Part shown: piece by piece, positions 1 to 8,557 of the stretch
How positions within the stretch are numbered: the first letter of the stretch is position 1
Layout: the number at the start of each line of letters is the position of its first letter
Assembly: GCA_036171675.1 (NCBI GenBank)
Contig: JAVHRO010000026.1
Coordinates: 1 to 55,767 of the forward strand
Direction: 5' to 3'
DNA: 55,767 nt
Source of the DNA: Vicingus sp036171675
GTDB lineage: Bacteria > Bacteroidota > Bacteroidia > Flavobacteriales_E > Vicingaceae
Made by a program: the position numbers and the translations under genes
Notes under the pieces: model-generated
Seen by the model: only the letters and a program-made list of their open reading frames with translations
The model's database searches: none
What the model was told of the DNA's origin: nothing

Positions 1-9
1 TGAGATAAA

Positions 10-49
10 AAAAAGAGGCTGTCTATTTCTTTTTAGACACCCTCTTTTT
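10..49 (+). terminator. Rho-independent terminator of an upstream gene
   Basis: An A-rich/T-rich hairpin: AAAAAGAGG (10-18) pairs with CCTCTTTTT (41-49), and an inner TGTCTA pairs with TAGACA. The T-run at 45-49 gives the intrinsic terminator shape. It probably ends the transcript of a gene left of the window; the TGA at 1-3 could be that gene's stop codon, but this cannot be shown from here. Confidence 0.7.
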
Positions 50-78
50 GTTAATAGGTTACAATCTCTATAATTTTG
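47..78 (+). promoter_or_regulatory. Bacteroidota-type promoter for the small secreted protein gene
   Basis: TTTG at 47-50, exactly 20 bases, then TAATTTTG at 71-78. This fits the known Bacteroidota consensus TTTG-N19-21-TAnnTTTG. The -33 TTTG is the end of the preceding terminator's T-run. A second TAATTTTG at 82-89 lies in an 11-base direct repeat. Another box, TATATTTG, is at 121-128. Transcription would start near 84-86, leaving a leader of roughly 90 bases. Confidence 0.55.
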
Positions 79-178
79 GATTAATTTTGGATTAATTTTT
101 ATAGAATTATATTTTTAACTTATATTTGTTTTCAATACAAAATCTTATCATAGAAAACATTCCAAATTTCCTAGCACA

Positions 179-538
179 ATGACCAATAAAAAAATATCTA
201 TTTTATTTCTGTTAATTGTTTTAATTTGTTTTTCAACAAACGCACAGAAAAAATCTCCACAATTATCTCAAACAAAATATGCTTACACGTTTAGTGGTGA
301 AGCATCTACTTCAACCCTTGAAAATTTAACTTTAGAAATCTCAAATTTAAAAGGAGTAACTTCTTGCAAACCTGTTTATAAAGATGAAAGAAGTAGTGGA
401 CAGCTAATAATTTTTGTTGAAGAATATAGCAGAACTTCAGAAGGAGAAATCCTTTTTGAACCATCTGATTTAAAAAAAATAATCCTCAAAAATGGACTTG
501 TTCCAGGTGAATTAAGCACGGAGCAACTGGACAGATAG
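179..538 (+). CDS. Small secreted protein of unknown function
   Basis: A 119-residue protein with a clear signal peptide: a Lys-rich start, a hydrophobic run, then cleavage after STNAQ around residue 23. The mature part is short and has an alternating strand/helix pattern. It includes a Thr/Leu-rich segment ending in VTSCKPVYKDE and a final FEPSDLKKIILKNGLVPGEL. This is loosely reminiscent of the beta-alpha-beta-beta-alpha-beta fold of heavy-metal-associated domains, but the CxxC metal motif is missing. It lies 30 bases upstream of the giant adhesin gene on the same strand and may be transcribed with it, so a role in adhesin or envelope biology is possible but not shown. No family is recognised with confidence. 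Confidence 0.75.
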   Translation: MTNKKISILFLLIVLICFSTNAQKKSPQLSQTKYAYTFSGEASTSTLENLTLEISNLKGVTSCKPVYKDERSSGQLIIFVEEYSRTSEGEILFEPSDLKKIILKNGLVPGELSTEQLDR

Positions 539-540
539 TC

Positions 541-548
541 TATTTTTG
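541..548 (+). promoter_or_regulatory. Possible -7 box (TATTTTTG) before the adhesin gene
   Basis: TATTTTTG matches the TAnnTTTG consensus and lies 20 bases before the adhesin ATG, just after the stop codon of the small upstream gene. No TTTG or TTG is found at the expected upstream distance, so the adhesin may instead be read through from the promoter at 47-78. Confidence 0.3.
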
Positions 549-568
549 TAATCAAATTTATCTTAATT

Positions 569-3500
569 ATGCAACTTCGTTACATTTTTACTATTTTACT
601 TTATGTTGTTTTTACAACAAATCTGTTATTAGCCCAAGCAGATAATTGTTCGTCTGCTACATTGTTAACGGTAACAGCCACATGCTCAAGTCCTACTAAT
701 GGCACTACAATAGGTGCTACTCAAAATATTCCAGGCTGTGTTGGTAATGCCGATGATGACGTTTGGTATCAATTTGTTGCCACAGGAACAAGTCAACAAA
801 TTACCGTTACTCCAAGTGCTAGTATGGATCCTGTAGTACAATTGTTTTCTGGTGCTTGTGCAACCCTTTCCACAATTTCATGTATGGATGCCTCTGCTAC
901 TGGACAAAATGAGGTTATTAATACAACTGGACTTACTGTTGGCGTAACTTATAAAATTAGAGTTTATAACTATGGAGTTGGCTCAGGTTCTGGAACTTTT
1001 ACAATTTGTGTTACCAATCCTCCTCCTGCACCAAGTAATGACGCTTGTGGTGGAGCAATTAACTTGTTAGTAAATTTAGTTTGTTCGAATACTGCTGGAA
1101 CAACGGTTGGTGCTACACAATCATTTACTGGTTGTGCAGGAACCGCTGATGATGATGTTTGGTACAGTTTTACAGCCGTTAATTCTACAGCAACAATAAC
1201 AGTTGCTCCCTCTATTTCTATGGATGCCGTTGTTCAGCTATATTCAGGAACTTGTGGAACGTTAAACTCTTTACAATGTTCCGATGTTGGGTTTACTAAT
1301 GGTAATGAAGTAATAAATGCAGTGGGATTAACGGTAGGATCAACTTATTTTATTCGCGTTTATGATTATTACAGTGGAGGAGGAGGAACGTTTAATATTT
1401 GTATTACAGGGCCATCTGCATCACCGATACCAACCAACGATGAACCATGTAGTGCCATAGCATTGCCGGAACCCAATTCAAGTTGTAATTTTTTAGAATT
1501 TTCTACTGTGGGGTCAACTGCTTCAGTTGGAGCTCCAACTCCTGCTTCATGTGCAGGGGGCTCATCTCCTTTTCAAGGAGGTTTTTCTGCTTCATCGCAT
1601 GATGTTTGGTTTAGTGTTGTTATTCCACCTAACGGTCAAATAACTATTACCACAGAACCAGGTTATGGAATTAACGATGGGGTAATGGTGCTTTATAGCG
1701 GAACTTGTGGTTCATTAACTCAAGTTTCTTGTTCAGACGATCATAATTATCCAGGAACAACTAACGATTTTAAACCATACATCAATGCCACAGGTTTAAC
1801 TGCTGGCGCTACTTATTTTATCCGTTATTGGGGTTATGGTACAAGTTTAGGTAACTTTGGTTTATGTGTCTCGTCTGCATCAAATGATAATTGTTCTAGT
1901 TCATTATACATTTGTGATTTAAATGGTTACAGTGCTTCAACTAGTGCTGCTTATTCTCCAGACAGACCTTGTAATATGTTTGGGAATAATGAAAGTATTA
2001 TTACTGGGGTAGATCAACCTGATGGGGTTAATACTGGTGGAATTTTTGGTCAATCTGGACCTTGGGGTACAGGTGCTTCAGCTTTCGATGTAAATATTAA
2101 TAATAATTCTTGGATTAAATTCACTGCATCTAATACCATTGCTGTTTTAAATGTAGCGATAGGAAATTGTTGGGTAGGTAATTATCCTTCTGGAGGAATA
2201 CAAATGCAAATATTTTCATCCAATGGTTGTTGTGATTTTGTTCCAGTTTCTAATTTTGAAGAAAACTCAACTGGTTTTACAATAACAGCCAACAATTTAA
2301 CCATTGGAAATGATTATTATTTAATGGTTGATGGTTTTGCAGGAGATATTTGTAGCTATACGATTACAGCAAATGCTGGAGTCCAATTCCCTGATATTAC
2401 TACAACTAAACCATCACTTTGCTATGGCGATAGTACATTACTGGTTGGACCTATTGGTGCATCGTCCTACGAATGGCTTCCAGGTGGAGAAACTACACCG
2501 AATATTACTGTATCTCCTTCTACCACATCTACATACACCTTGATTGTGAGTGGTGTTTGTGGTGCAAAACAAACATTAACTCAAACGATTACCGTTAATC
2601 CACTACCAACGGTTCAAATTAATTCATCTAACCCTGTTAATGTTTGTAATGGAGATAATGTTAATTTATTAGCCACAGGTGCAAATAGTTATGTATGGAG
2701 TACTGGAGGGTTAACTTCAACAATATCTGTGCAGCCAACTATAAATTCTGCTTTTTATGTTATTGGTTCTGATGTGAATGGTTGTATAGATAGCGCAAGT
2801 ACTCTAGTGCAAGTATTACCAAAACCATTAGCTAATGTTGTAGCATTGAATGGTAATTCTGTTTGTATAGGTAATTCAACTACTTTGTCTGCATCTGGAG
2901 GTGGAACATACCTTTGGAACGATTTGTCAACTTTAGATTCATTGGTCGTTTCACCTATATCAACTACCAATTATTCGGTTGTGGTTGATGTTGCCGGTTG
3001 TAAGGATACCGCATTTATTCCTATAACAGTAAATTCGTTACCAGTTATTGGTTTTAATGGAGATTCTATTATCTGTGTAGGTGAAACCACAACAATTCAT
3101 GCTATTGGAGGTTTAAGTTTCAATTGGAATATTGGAATCAGTAATGATTCTATTGTAGTTAATCCTTTGGTGGATTCAGTTTATACCGTAACTGCTGTTG
3201 ATGTTAATAATTGTAGTACATCAGCTACTATACAAGTACAGGTAAATTCGTTACCAAATCCAACAATATTAGGCTCGTCGTTAATTTGTAATGGAAGTTC
3301 TACTACATTAACTGCATCAGGAGGAACAAGTTATGTTTGGGATAACGGATTAAGCACACCATCAATAAATGTTTCGCCAATTGCTGATTCGACTTATATT
3401 GTAAATGTTACGGATGTTAATGGTTGTTCAGATACTGCAAGTGTATTTGTTCATGTGGTAAGTAATCCAACAGGAATAATTACTTCGAGCAATGCAACCA

Positions 3501-5470
3501 ACTTTGTATGTAACGGTAGTTCTGTCACTCTTTCTGTAACGGGAGGAGGAACATATATTTGGAACGATTCATCAACGTTAGATTCGTTGGTAGTTTCACC
3601 AACAATAAATACAACGTATAATGTAATTGTAGAAGTAGGAGGATGTTCAGATACCGCCTATTTTCCGATTACGGTAAATAGCTTGCCAACAGCAATAATT
3701 TCAGGAGATAATACAATATGTAATGGAGAAACTACAACATTAACTGCCTTAGGAGGAATTTCTTATGTTTGGGATACGGGAAGTTTAGTGGATTCTATTG
3801 TCGTAAATCCAACCACAACAACAGCATACAATGTATTAGTTACCGATGCTAATGGTTGTAAAAATGCTGCAATTTCAACTGTTACCGTAAATTCGTTACC
3901 AAATCCAACAATATTAGGCTCGTCGTTAATTTGTAATGGAAGTTCTACTACATTAACTGCATCAGGAGGAACAAGTTATGTTTGGGATAACGGATTAAGC
4001 ACACCATCAATAAATGTTTCGCCAATTGCTGATTCGACTTATATTGTAAATGTTACGGATGTTAATGGTTGTTCAGATACTGCAAGTGTATTTGTTCATG
4101 TGGTAAGTAATCCAACAGGAATAATTACTTCGAGCAATGCAACCAACTTTGTATGTAACGGTAGTTCTGTCACTCTTTCTGTAACGGGAGGAGGAACATA
4201 TATTTGGAACGATTCATCAACGTTAGATTCGTTGGTAGTTTCACCAACAATAAATACAACGTATAATGTAATTGTAGAAGTAGGAGGATGTTCAGATACC
4301 GCCTATTTTCCGATTACGGTAAATAGCTTGCCAACAGCAATAATTTCAGGAGATAATACAATATGTAATGGAGAAACTACAACATTAACTGCCTTAGGAG
4401 GAATTTCTTATGTTTGGGATACGGGAAGTTTAGTGGATTCTATTGTCGTAAATCCAACCACAACAACAGCATACAATGTATTAGTTACCGATGCTAATGG
4501 TTGTAAAAATGCTGCAATTTCAACTGTTACCGTAAATTCGTTACCGATTATCAGTATTTCTGGAAATACCACCATTTGTAATGGAGAAAACACTATGCTT
4601 ACTGCAAGTGGTGCATTATCATACTCATGGAATACATTAGAAACTACATCTTCTATAAATATTAGTCCTACTACAGGCACATCAGTTTTTGAAGTAATTG
4701 GGACTGGAATAAATGGATGTAAGGATTCCTCGCAAATAACCATTAATGTTAATCCAAATCCTATTGCTACTATTGATGGAAGTGCTAATGTTTGTGAAGG
4801 CGACTTGTTAACATTGACTGCTGCAGGCGGTTCGAATTACATTTGGAGTACAGGAGATTCTATAGCTGTATTAAATGTTTATCCATCTGATACAACTGAT
4901 TATTCGGTTATTGTAACATTAAATGGTTGTTCCGACACTGCATCAATTTCTGTAAATCTAATTCCTTTACCAATAATAAATGCATTTTCCGATACAACTG
5001 TATTTTTAGGGCAAATAGCAACGTTAACGGCATTATCAAGTACGTTGTTTACTTGGTCACCAAATGAAAATATTTCATGTTTACATTGCACTCCTGCTAT
5101 TGTTAATCCAATTGAGACAACCACTTATTGTGCATCAACCGCTGCAAATGGATGTAACAACACTTCCTGTGTAACTGTAACAATTGATAAAACTTGTGGA
5201 GATCTATTTGTCCCTAATGCATTTTCACCGAATGAAGATGGAAATAACGATTGTTTAAAAGTGTATAACAATTGTTTGGAAGAAGTATTATTTAGAGTTT
5301 ATTCACGTTGGGGTGAACTAATTTTTGAATCGAATCAAATTGATGGATGTTGGGACGGTAGTTTTAATGGAACAGAATTAAATACTGGCGTTTATGTTTA
5401 CACGGTAAAAGCCAAATTAGTTGATGGAAAACAAGTTGAAATTAAAGGTGATGTAACTTTATTTAGATAA
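569..5470 (+). CDS. Giant cell-surface adhesin with T9SS type B (gliding-motility/CHU_C) C-terminal domain
   Basis: A 1633-residue secreted surface protein. The signal peptide (residues 1-23, ending LLLAQA) is followed by three clear PPC-like beta modules (about 25-148, 155-280 and 290-435), marked by DDVWYxF and VVQLxSGxCxTL motifs, and a fourth divergent module to about 600. Then come some 13 Ig/PKD-like repeats of about 72 residues, each with a C-N-G-(D/E/S) start and a Y-x-W core. The final 90 residues (VPNAFSPNEDGNND, YSRWGELIFES, NTGVYVYTVKA) are the CHU_C/gliding-motility-associated C-terminal domain, a type B signal for the type IX secretion system. Type B cargo such as Flavobacterium SprB depends on a PorP/SprF-family protein, and one follows 10 bases downstream. 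Three adjacent Ig-like repeats are exactly duplicated. The probable role is adhesion or gliding; the ligand is unknown. Confidence 0.88.
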   Translation: MQLRYIFTILLYVVFTTNLLLAQADNCSSATLLTVTATCSSPTNGTTIGATQNIPGCVGNADDDVWYQFVATGTSQQITVTPSASMDPVVQLFSGACATLSTISCMDASATGQNEVINTTGLTVGVTYKIRVYNYGVGSGSGTFTICVTNPPPAPSNDACGGAINLLVNLVCSNTAGTTVGATQSFTGCAGTADDDVWYSFTAVNSTATITVAPSISMDAVVQLYSGTCGTLNSLQCSDVGFTNGNEVINAVGLTVGSTYFIRVYDYYSGGGGTFNICITGPSASPIPTNDEPCSAIALPEPNSSCNFLEFSTVGSTASVGAPTPASCAGGSSPFQGGFSASSHDVWFSVVIPPNGQITITTEPGYGINDGVMVLYSGTCGSLTQVSCSDDHNYPGTTNDFKPYINATGLTAGATYFIRYWGYGTSLGNFGLCVSSASNDNCSSSLYICDLNGYSASTSAAYSPDRPCNMFGNNESIITGVDQPDGVNTGGIFGQSGPWGTGASAFDVNINNNSWIKFTASNTIAVLNVAIGNCWVGNYPSGGIQMQIFSSNGCCDFVPVSNFEENSTGFTITANNLTIGNDYYLMVDGFAGDICSYTITANAGVQFPDITTTKPSLCYGDSTLLVGPIGASSYEWLPGGETTPNITVSPSTTSTYTLIVSGVCGAKQTLTQTITVNPLPTVQINSSNPVNVCNGDNVNLLATGANSYVWSTGGLTSTISVQPTINSAFYVIGSDVNGCIDSASTLVQVLPKPLANVVALNGNSVCIGNSTTLSASGGGTYLWNDLSTLDSLVVSPISTTNYSVVVDVAGCKDTAFIPITVNSLPVIGFNGDSIICVGETTTIHAIGGLSFNWNIGISNDSIVVNPLVDSVYTVTAVDVNNCSTSATIQVQVNSLPNPTILGSSLICNGSSTTLTASGGTSYVWDNGLSTPSINVSPIADSTYIVNVTDVNGCSDTASVFVHVVSNPTGIITSSNATNFVCNGSSVTLSVTGGGTYIWNDSSTLDSLVVSPTINTTYNVIVEVGGCSDTAYFPITVNSLPTAIISGDNTICNGETTTLTALGGISYVWDTGSLVDSIVVNPTTTTAYNVLVTDANGCKNAAISTVTVNSLPNPTILGSSLICNGSSTTLTASGGTSYVWDNGLSTPSINVSPIADSTYIVNVTDVNGCSDTASVFVHVVSNPTGIITSSNATNFVCNGSSVTLSVTGGGTYIWNDSSTLDSLVVSPTINTTYNVIVEVGGCSDTAYFPITVNSLPTAIISGDNTICNGETTTLTALGGISYVWDTGSLVDSIVVNPTTTTAYNVLVTDANGCKNAAISTVTVNSLPIISISGNTTICNGENTMLTASGALSYSWNTLETTSSINISPTTGTSVFEVIGTGINGCKDSSQITINVNPNPIATIDGSANVCEGDLLTLTAAGGSNYIWSTGDSIAVLNVYPSDTTDYSVIVTLNGCSDTASISVNLIPLPIINAFSDTTVFLGQIATLTALSSTLFTWSPNENISCLHCTPAIVNPIETTTYCASTAANGCNNTSCVTVTIDKTCGDLFVPNAFSPNEDGNNDCLKVYNNCLEEVLFRVYSRWGELIFESNQIDGCWDGSFNGTELNTGVYVYTVKAKLVDGKQVEIKGDVTLFR
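3256..4545 (+). repeat. Tandem duplication, two 645-bp copies (3256-3900 and 3901-4545)
   Basis: By eye the two copies are identical at the nucleotide level. The unit is 645 bp, or 215 codons, and stays in frame. It encodes three consecutive Ig-like modules (starting PNPTILGSSLIC, NPTGIITSSNAT and SLPTAIISGDNT). The 14 bases before copy 1 (GTAAATTCGTTACC, 3242-3255) recur at the end of each copy, so this short homology could have seeded the duplication. Other Ig-like repeats in the same gene are strongly diverged, so this duplication is recent or maintained by gene conversion. Confidence 0.92.
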
Positions 5471-5480
5471 TTGAAATAGA

Positions 5481-6536
5481 ATGAAATACAATTTTAAAAC
5501 ATTAAATTTTTTATTACTAATTGTGTTTTTTACAATGGGTAAAGCCTATTCGCAAGATATACATTTTACTCAGGCAAACATGACTCCTTTGTTGGTTAAT
5601 CCAGCTAATGCAGGTTCAGAATATACCATTAGAGGTATTCTAAATTATCGCAGTCAGTGGGGAAGTGTGAGTACTCCATTCACAACTATGATGGCATCGT
5701 ATGATATGAATTTCAAAAAACCTAAAGGTAACAAAACGGGCTATTTTGCTGGCGGAATATATTTGTTTTCTGATAAAGCAGGTGAGTCGCAAATGAAAAC
5801 AAGCCAAGTAAACTTAAGTGTAGCCTATCATATAAATTTAAATGCAAGCAATACATTAGGTTTAGGATTACAAGGTGGATATTTTCAACGATCGGCAAAT
5901 ATTGCTAATTTAACATGGGGAAGTCAGTTTGATGGGTATCAATATAATTCAACTTATGACAATGGAGAAAGCCCTGATTTTAATGGTATTTCGTTTGGTT
6001 CTACCGATTATACATCAGGTTTAGTTTGGACCTATCGAAACGACCAAGATTACTTATCAGGTAGGAAAATATTAATCAACAGTGGGCTTTCTTTACATCA
6101 TTTAAATAAGCCTAAAATTGAAACCCAAGCGTTAGTTCAAGATAATTTACATTACAGATGGATTGTACATACCAATGCAATTATTGGATTAAATGATAAA
6201 TACACGTTATTACCTTATATTTTGTATTCTAGACAAGGTACCGTAGATGAAATAATGTTTGGCTCTGAGGCTTTGTATATGTTTAAACAAGCATCAAAAT
6301 ATACTAATAATTTAAAAGGCATGGCAGTTGGTTTAGGTTCATTTTATAGATGGAACGATGCCTTGATATTTTCAGTTATTACCCAATACGACAGTTATAC
6401 TTTTTCGTTTAGCTATGATATTAATACATCTTCATTAAATAATGCTTCTAACAAAAGAGGAGCTTATGAACTTGCTTTACGATATGTTTACCCAAATCCT
6501 TTCGGAGGAATAAAAAGTAAATCGAGGTTTGATTAA
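5481..6536 (+). CDS. PorP/SprF family type IX secretion system membrane protein
   Basis: A 351-residue outer-membrane beta-barrel protein. It has a signal peptide (cleavage near KAYSQ, residue 25) followed by the family hallmark DIHFTQANMTPLLVNPANAG and NYRSQW. The rest alternates strands and turns, as in barrel proteins, and ends in RYVYPNPFGG. Family knowledge: SprF and its paralogues are needed for export or surface attachment of T9SS cargo with type B C-terminal domains, and are often encoded directly after that cargo. Here the gene starts 10 bases after the giant CHU_C adhesin and is probably co-transcribed with it, so this is most likely its dedicated partner. The window does not show whether it is gliding SprF itself or one of several paralogues, so no symbol is given. 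Confidence 0.9.
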   Translation: MKYNFKTLNFLLLIVFFTMGKAYSQDIHFTQANMTPLLVNPANAGSEYTIRGILNYRSQWGSVSTPFTTMMASYDMNFKKPKGNKTGYFAGGIYLFSDKAGESQMKTSQVNLSVAYHINLNASNTLGLGLQGGYFQRSANIANLTWGSQFDGYQYNSTYDNGESPDFNGISFGSTDYTSGLVWTYRNDQDYLSGRKILINSGLSLHHLNKPKIETQALVQDNLHYRWIVHTNAIIGLNDKYTLLPYILYSRQGTVDEIMFGSEALYMFKQASKYTNNLKGMAVGLGSFYRWNDALIFSVITQYDSYTFSFSYDINTSSLNNASNKRGAYELALRYVYPNPFGGIKSKSRFD

Positions 6537-6583
6537 TTTTATTAATAAGTAATCAAAATCTTTTTTTTTAGTTGAATATAGTT

Positions 6584-6591
6584 TAAATTTG
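6584..6591 (+). promoter_or_regulatory. -7 promoter box (TAAATTTG) for pyrR-pyrB
   Basis: TAAATTTG matches TAnnTTTG exactly and ends 7 bases before the pyrR ATG at 6599. Transcription would start at or a few bases before the start codon, so the mRNA is probably leaderless or nearly so. A T-run (6561-6569) lies where the -33 element would be. There is no room for a PyrR-binding attenuator of the Bacillus type upstream of pyrR. Confidence 0.45.
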
Positions 6592-6598
6592 TGCTTTG

Positions 6599-7153
6599 AT
6601 GAAAAAGAGCAACAGAGTTATACTAGACGCCATAAATTTTGATCTTACCATTAAAAGGCTTGCTCATCAACTTATCGAAAACCACAATGATTTTTCTAAT
6701 ACTGTAATTCTTGGTTTACAGCCTCGAGGTACTTATTTGGCTGATAGAATTAAATCAGAATTATTAACCATCAATAACAAATATAATATTGTATCTGGTG
6801 CGTTAGATATAACTTTTTATAGAGACGATTTTAGACGTAGAGATACGCCTTTGATACCTAGTATTACTCAATTAGATTTCATCATAGAAGACAAAAATGT
6901 TATTTTGATTGATGATGTGTTATACACTGGTAGAAGTATAAGGGCTGGATTAGATGCCATGTTGGCGTTTGGTCGACCAAAAAAAGTAGAACTTTTGGTA
7001 TTGATTAATCGTCGTTACGAACGACAATTGCCCATACAAGCAAAATATATTGGAAAAAATGTGCATTCTGTTTCAACCGAACGAGTTAAAGTTTCGTGGA
7101 AACAAACTGATGGTGAAGATAAAGTAATTCTATATACCCCTGCAGATGAGTAA
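6599..7153 (+). CDS. pyrR: Bifunctional pyr operon regulator / uracil phosphoribosyltransferase PyrR
   Basis: A 184-residue type I phosphoribosyltransferase. The PRPP-binding signature is VILIDDVLYTGRSIRAGLDA around residues 100-119. QPRGTYLADRI and ALDITFYRDDF flank the active site as in PyrR. In Firmicutes PyrR binds pyr mRNA and also converts uracil and PRPP to UMP. In Bacteroidota the RNA-binding role is less established. An in-frame TTG lies directly before the ATG; I prefer the ATG because it restores the usual N-terminus. The last 8 bases overlap the start of pyrB, implying translational coupling. Start assignment aside, the family call is secure. Confidence 0.92.
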   Translation: MKKSNRVILDAINFDLTIKRLAHQLIENHNDFSNTVILGLQPRGTYLADRIKSELLTINNKYNIVSGALDITFYRDDFRRRDTPLIPSITQLDFIIEDKNVILIDDVLYTGRSIRAGLDAMLAFGRPKKVELLVLINRRYERQLPIQAKYIGKNVHSVSTERVKVSWKQTDGEDKVILYTPADE

Positions 7154-8072
7154 TTTAAGTGTTAATCACCTCCTTGGCATTAAATATCTTAACAAACAAG
7201 ATATTGAGTTGATTTTAGAAACCTCCAATCATTTTAAAAATGTGATTAATCGCCCCATAAAAAAAGTTCCATCGTTAAGAGATATTACTATTGCCAATTT
7301 ATTTTTTGAGAACTCTACCAGGACAAAACTATCCTTCGAATTGGCTGAAAAAAGGCTTTCTGCTGATACCCTAAATTTTGCATCTTCGAGCTCATCTGTA
7401 ACCAAAGGAGAAACCTTAATAGATACCGTAAATAATATCTTGTCTATGAAAGTTGACATGGTAGTAATGCGACATCCCAATCCCGGCGCTGCTTATTTTC
7501 TTTCTCAACATGTAAAGGCAAAAATTGTAAACGCAGGAGATGGCGCTCACGAACATCCTACTCAAGCGTTGTTAGATGCTTTTTCAATTAAAGAAAAATA
7601 TGGAGAATTGGCTGGCCGAAAAGTTATAATTGTTGGTGATGTATTGCATTCAAGGGTAGCGTTGTCTAACATTTTTTTACTTCAAAAAATGGGTGCCGAA
7701 GTTAAAGTTTGTGGACCATTAACATTAATTCCAAAATATATATCATTGTTGGGAGTTGAAGTTTTAACAGATTTAAAAAAAGCTTTAAATTGGTGTGATG
7801 TGGCTATTATGTTAAGGATTCAACTAGAACGACAAGATACCAAATTTTTCCCCTCTTTAAGAGAATATTCAATGCTTTATGGATTGGATAAACAGTTGCT
7901 AGATTCATTAAAAAATGAAATAATAATTATGCATCCTGGACCAATAAATAGAGGTGTTGAAATAACCAGTGATGTTGCCGATTGCAAACAGTCCATCATA
8001 TTAAATCAAGTAGAAAATGGTGTAGCAGTTCGAATGGCAGTTCTTTATTTATTAGCAGGAAGAATTGACTAA
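7146..8072 (+). CDS. pyrB: Aspartate carbamoyltransferase catalytic subunit
   Basis: A 308-residue enzyme catalysing carbamoyl phosphate plus L-aspartate to N-carbamoyl-L-aspartate, the first committed step of pyrimidine synthesis, in the cytoplasm. The carbamoyl-phosphate loop FFENSTRTKLSFE is at about 53-65. SSSSSVTKGE is the conserved Ser/Lys loop, HPTQALLDAF lies in the carbamoyl-phosphate domain, and HPGPINRGVE near 263 is in the aspartate domain. Length is normal for the catalytic chain. No regulatory chain (pyrI) is adjacent. The start codon lies inside the end of pyrR (8-base overlap). Regulation is probably shared with pyrR from the promoter at 6584. Confidence 0.96.
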   Translation: MSNLSVNHLLGIKYLNKQDIELILETSNHFKNVINRPIKKVPSLRDITIANLFFENSTRTKLSFELAEKRLSADTLNFASSSSSVTKGETLIDTVNNILSMKVDMVVMRHPNPGAAYFLSQHVKAKIVNAGDGAHEHPTQALLDAFSIKEKYGELAGRKVIIVGDVLHSRVALSNIFLLQKMGAEVKVCGPLTLIPKYISLLGVEVLTDLKKALNWCDVAIMLRIQLERQDTKFFPSLREYSMLYGLDKQLLDSLKNEIIIMHPGPINRGVEITSDVADCKQSIILNQVENGVAVRMAVLYLLAGRID

Positions 8073-8110
8073 AAAATTCAACATTAAATTTAACAATTGA
8101 ATATAATAAC

Positions 8111-8545
8111 ATGAAAAAAGCAATAATTAAAACAGAAAAAGGTGATATGACTGTTGAGTTTTATCATCAAGATGCCCCAAAAACAGTTCAAAATTTTATT
8201 ACATTATCAGAAAAAGGATTTTACAATGGATTAACATTTCATAGAGTAATCCCAAATTTTGTAATTCAAGGAGGTTGTCCTGATGGAACTGGGGCAGGAG
8301 GTCCTGGATATAAAATTGATTGTGAATTAACTGGAGAGAATCAATATCACGACAGAGGGGTTTTATCAATGGCTCATGCAGGAAGGAATACAGGCGGTTC
8401 TCAATTTTTTATCTGTCATAGTAGAACAAATACTGCTCACTTAGACCGAAATCATACTTGTTTTGGAAAGGTGATTGATGGAGTTGATATCGTTGATGAT
8501 ATTCGACAAGGAGACAAAATACTTAAAATAGAAATTGTAGAATAA
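8111..8545 (+). CDS. Cyclophilin-type peptidyl-prolyl cis-trans isomerase
   Basis: A 144-residue single-domain cyclophilin without a signal peptide, so probably cytoplasmic. FHRVIPNFVIQGG contains the catalytic Arg and the Phe/Gln of the active site. GVLSMAHAGRNTGGSQFFI and HLDRNHTCFGKV are the other conserved stretches (the usual Trp of cyclophilin A is His-Leu here, as in many bacterial forms). It catalyses isomerisation of X-Pro peptide bonds during protein folding. It lies 38 bases downstream of pyrB and ends just before a strong bidirectional terminator shared with trxA. Confidence 0.93.
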   Translation: MKKAIIKTEKGDMTVEFYHQDAPKTVQNFITLSEKGFYNGLTFHRVIPNFVIQGGCPDGTGAGGPGYKIDCELTGENQYHDRGVLSMAHAGRNTGGSQFFICHSRTNTAHLDRNHTCFGKVIDGVDIVDDIRQGDKILKIEIVE

Positions 8546-8557
8546 GAAATGAATCTT

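Noticed and set aside
3242..4545. Long repeats as a CRISPR array or mobile element
   Set aside because: Only two 645-bp copies with no spacers; they lie wholly within one reading frame encoding Ig-like modules.
4408..5124. Minus-strand open frames inside the adhesin gene
   Set aside because: They are antisense to repeat-coding DNA, have no recognisable motif or start context, and arise from the biased codon pattern of the real gene.
6596..6598. TTG as the pyrR start
   Set aside because: The next codon is ATG and gives the usual PyrR N-terminus; the TTG only adds one Met.
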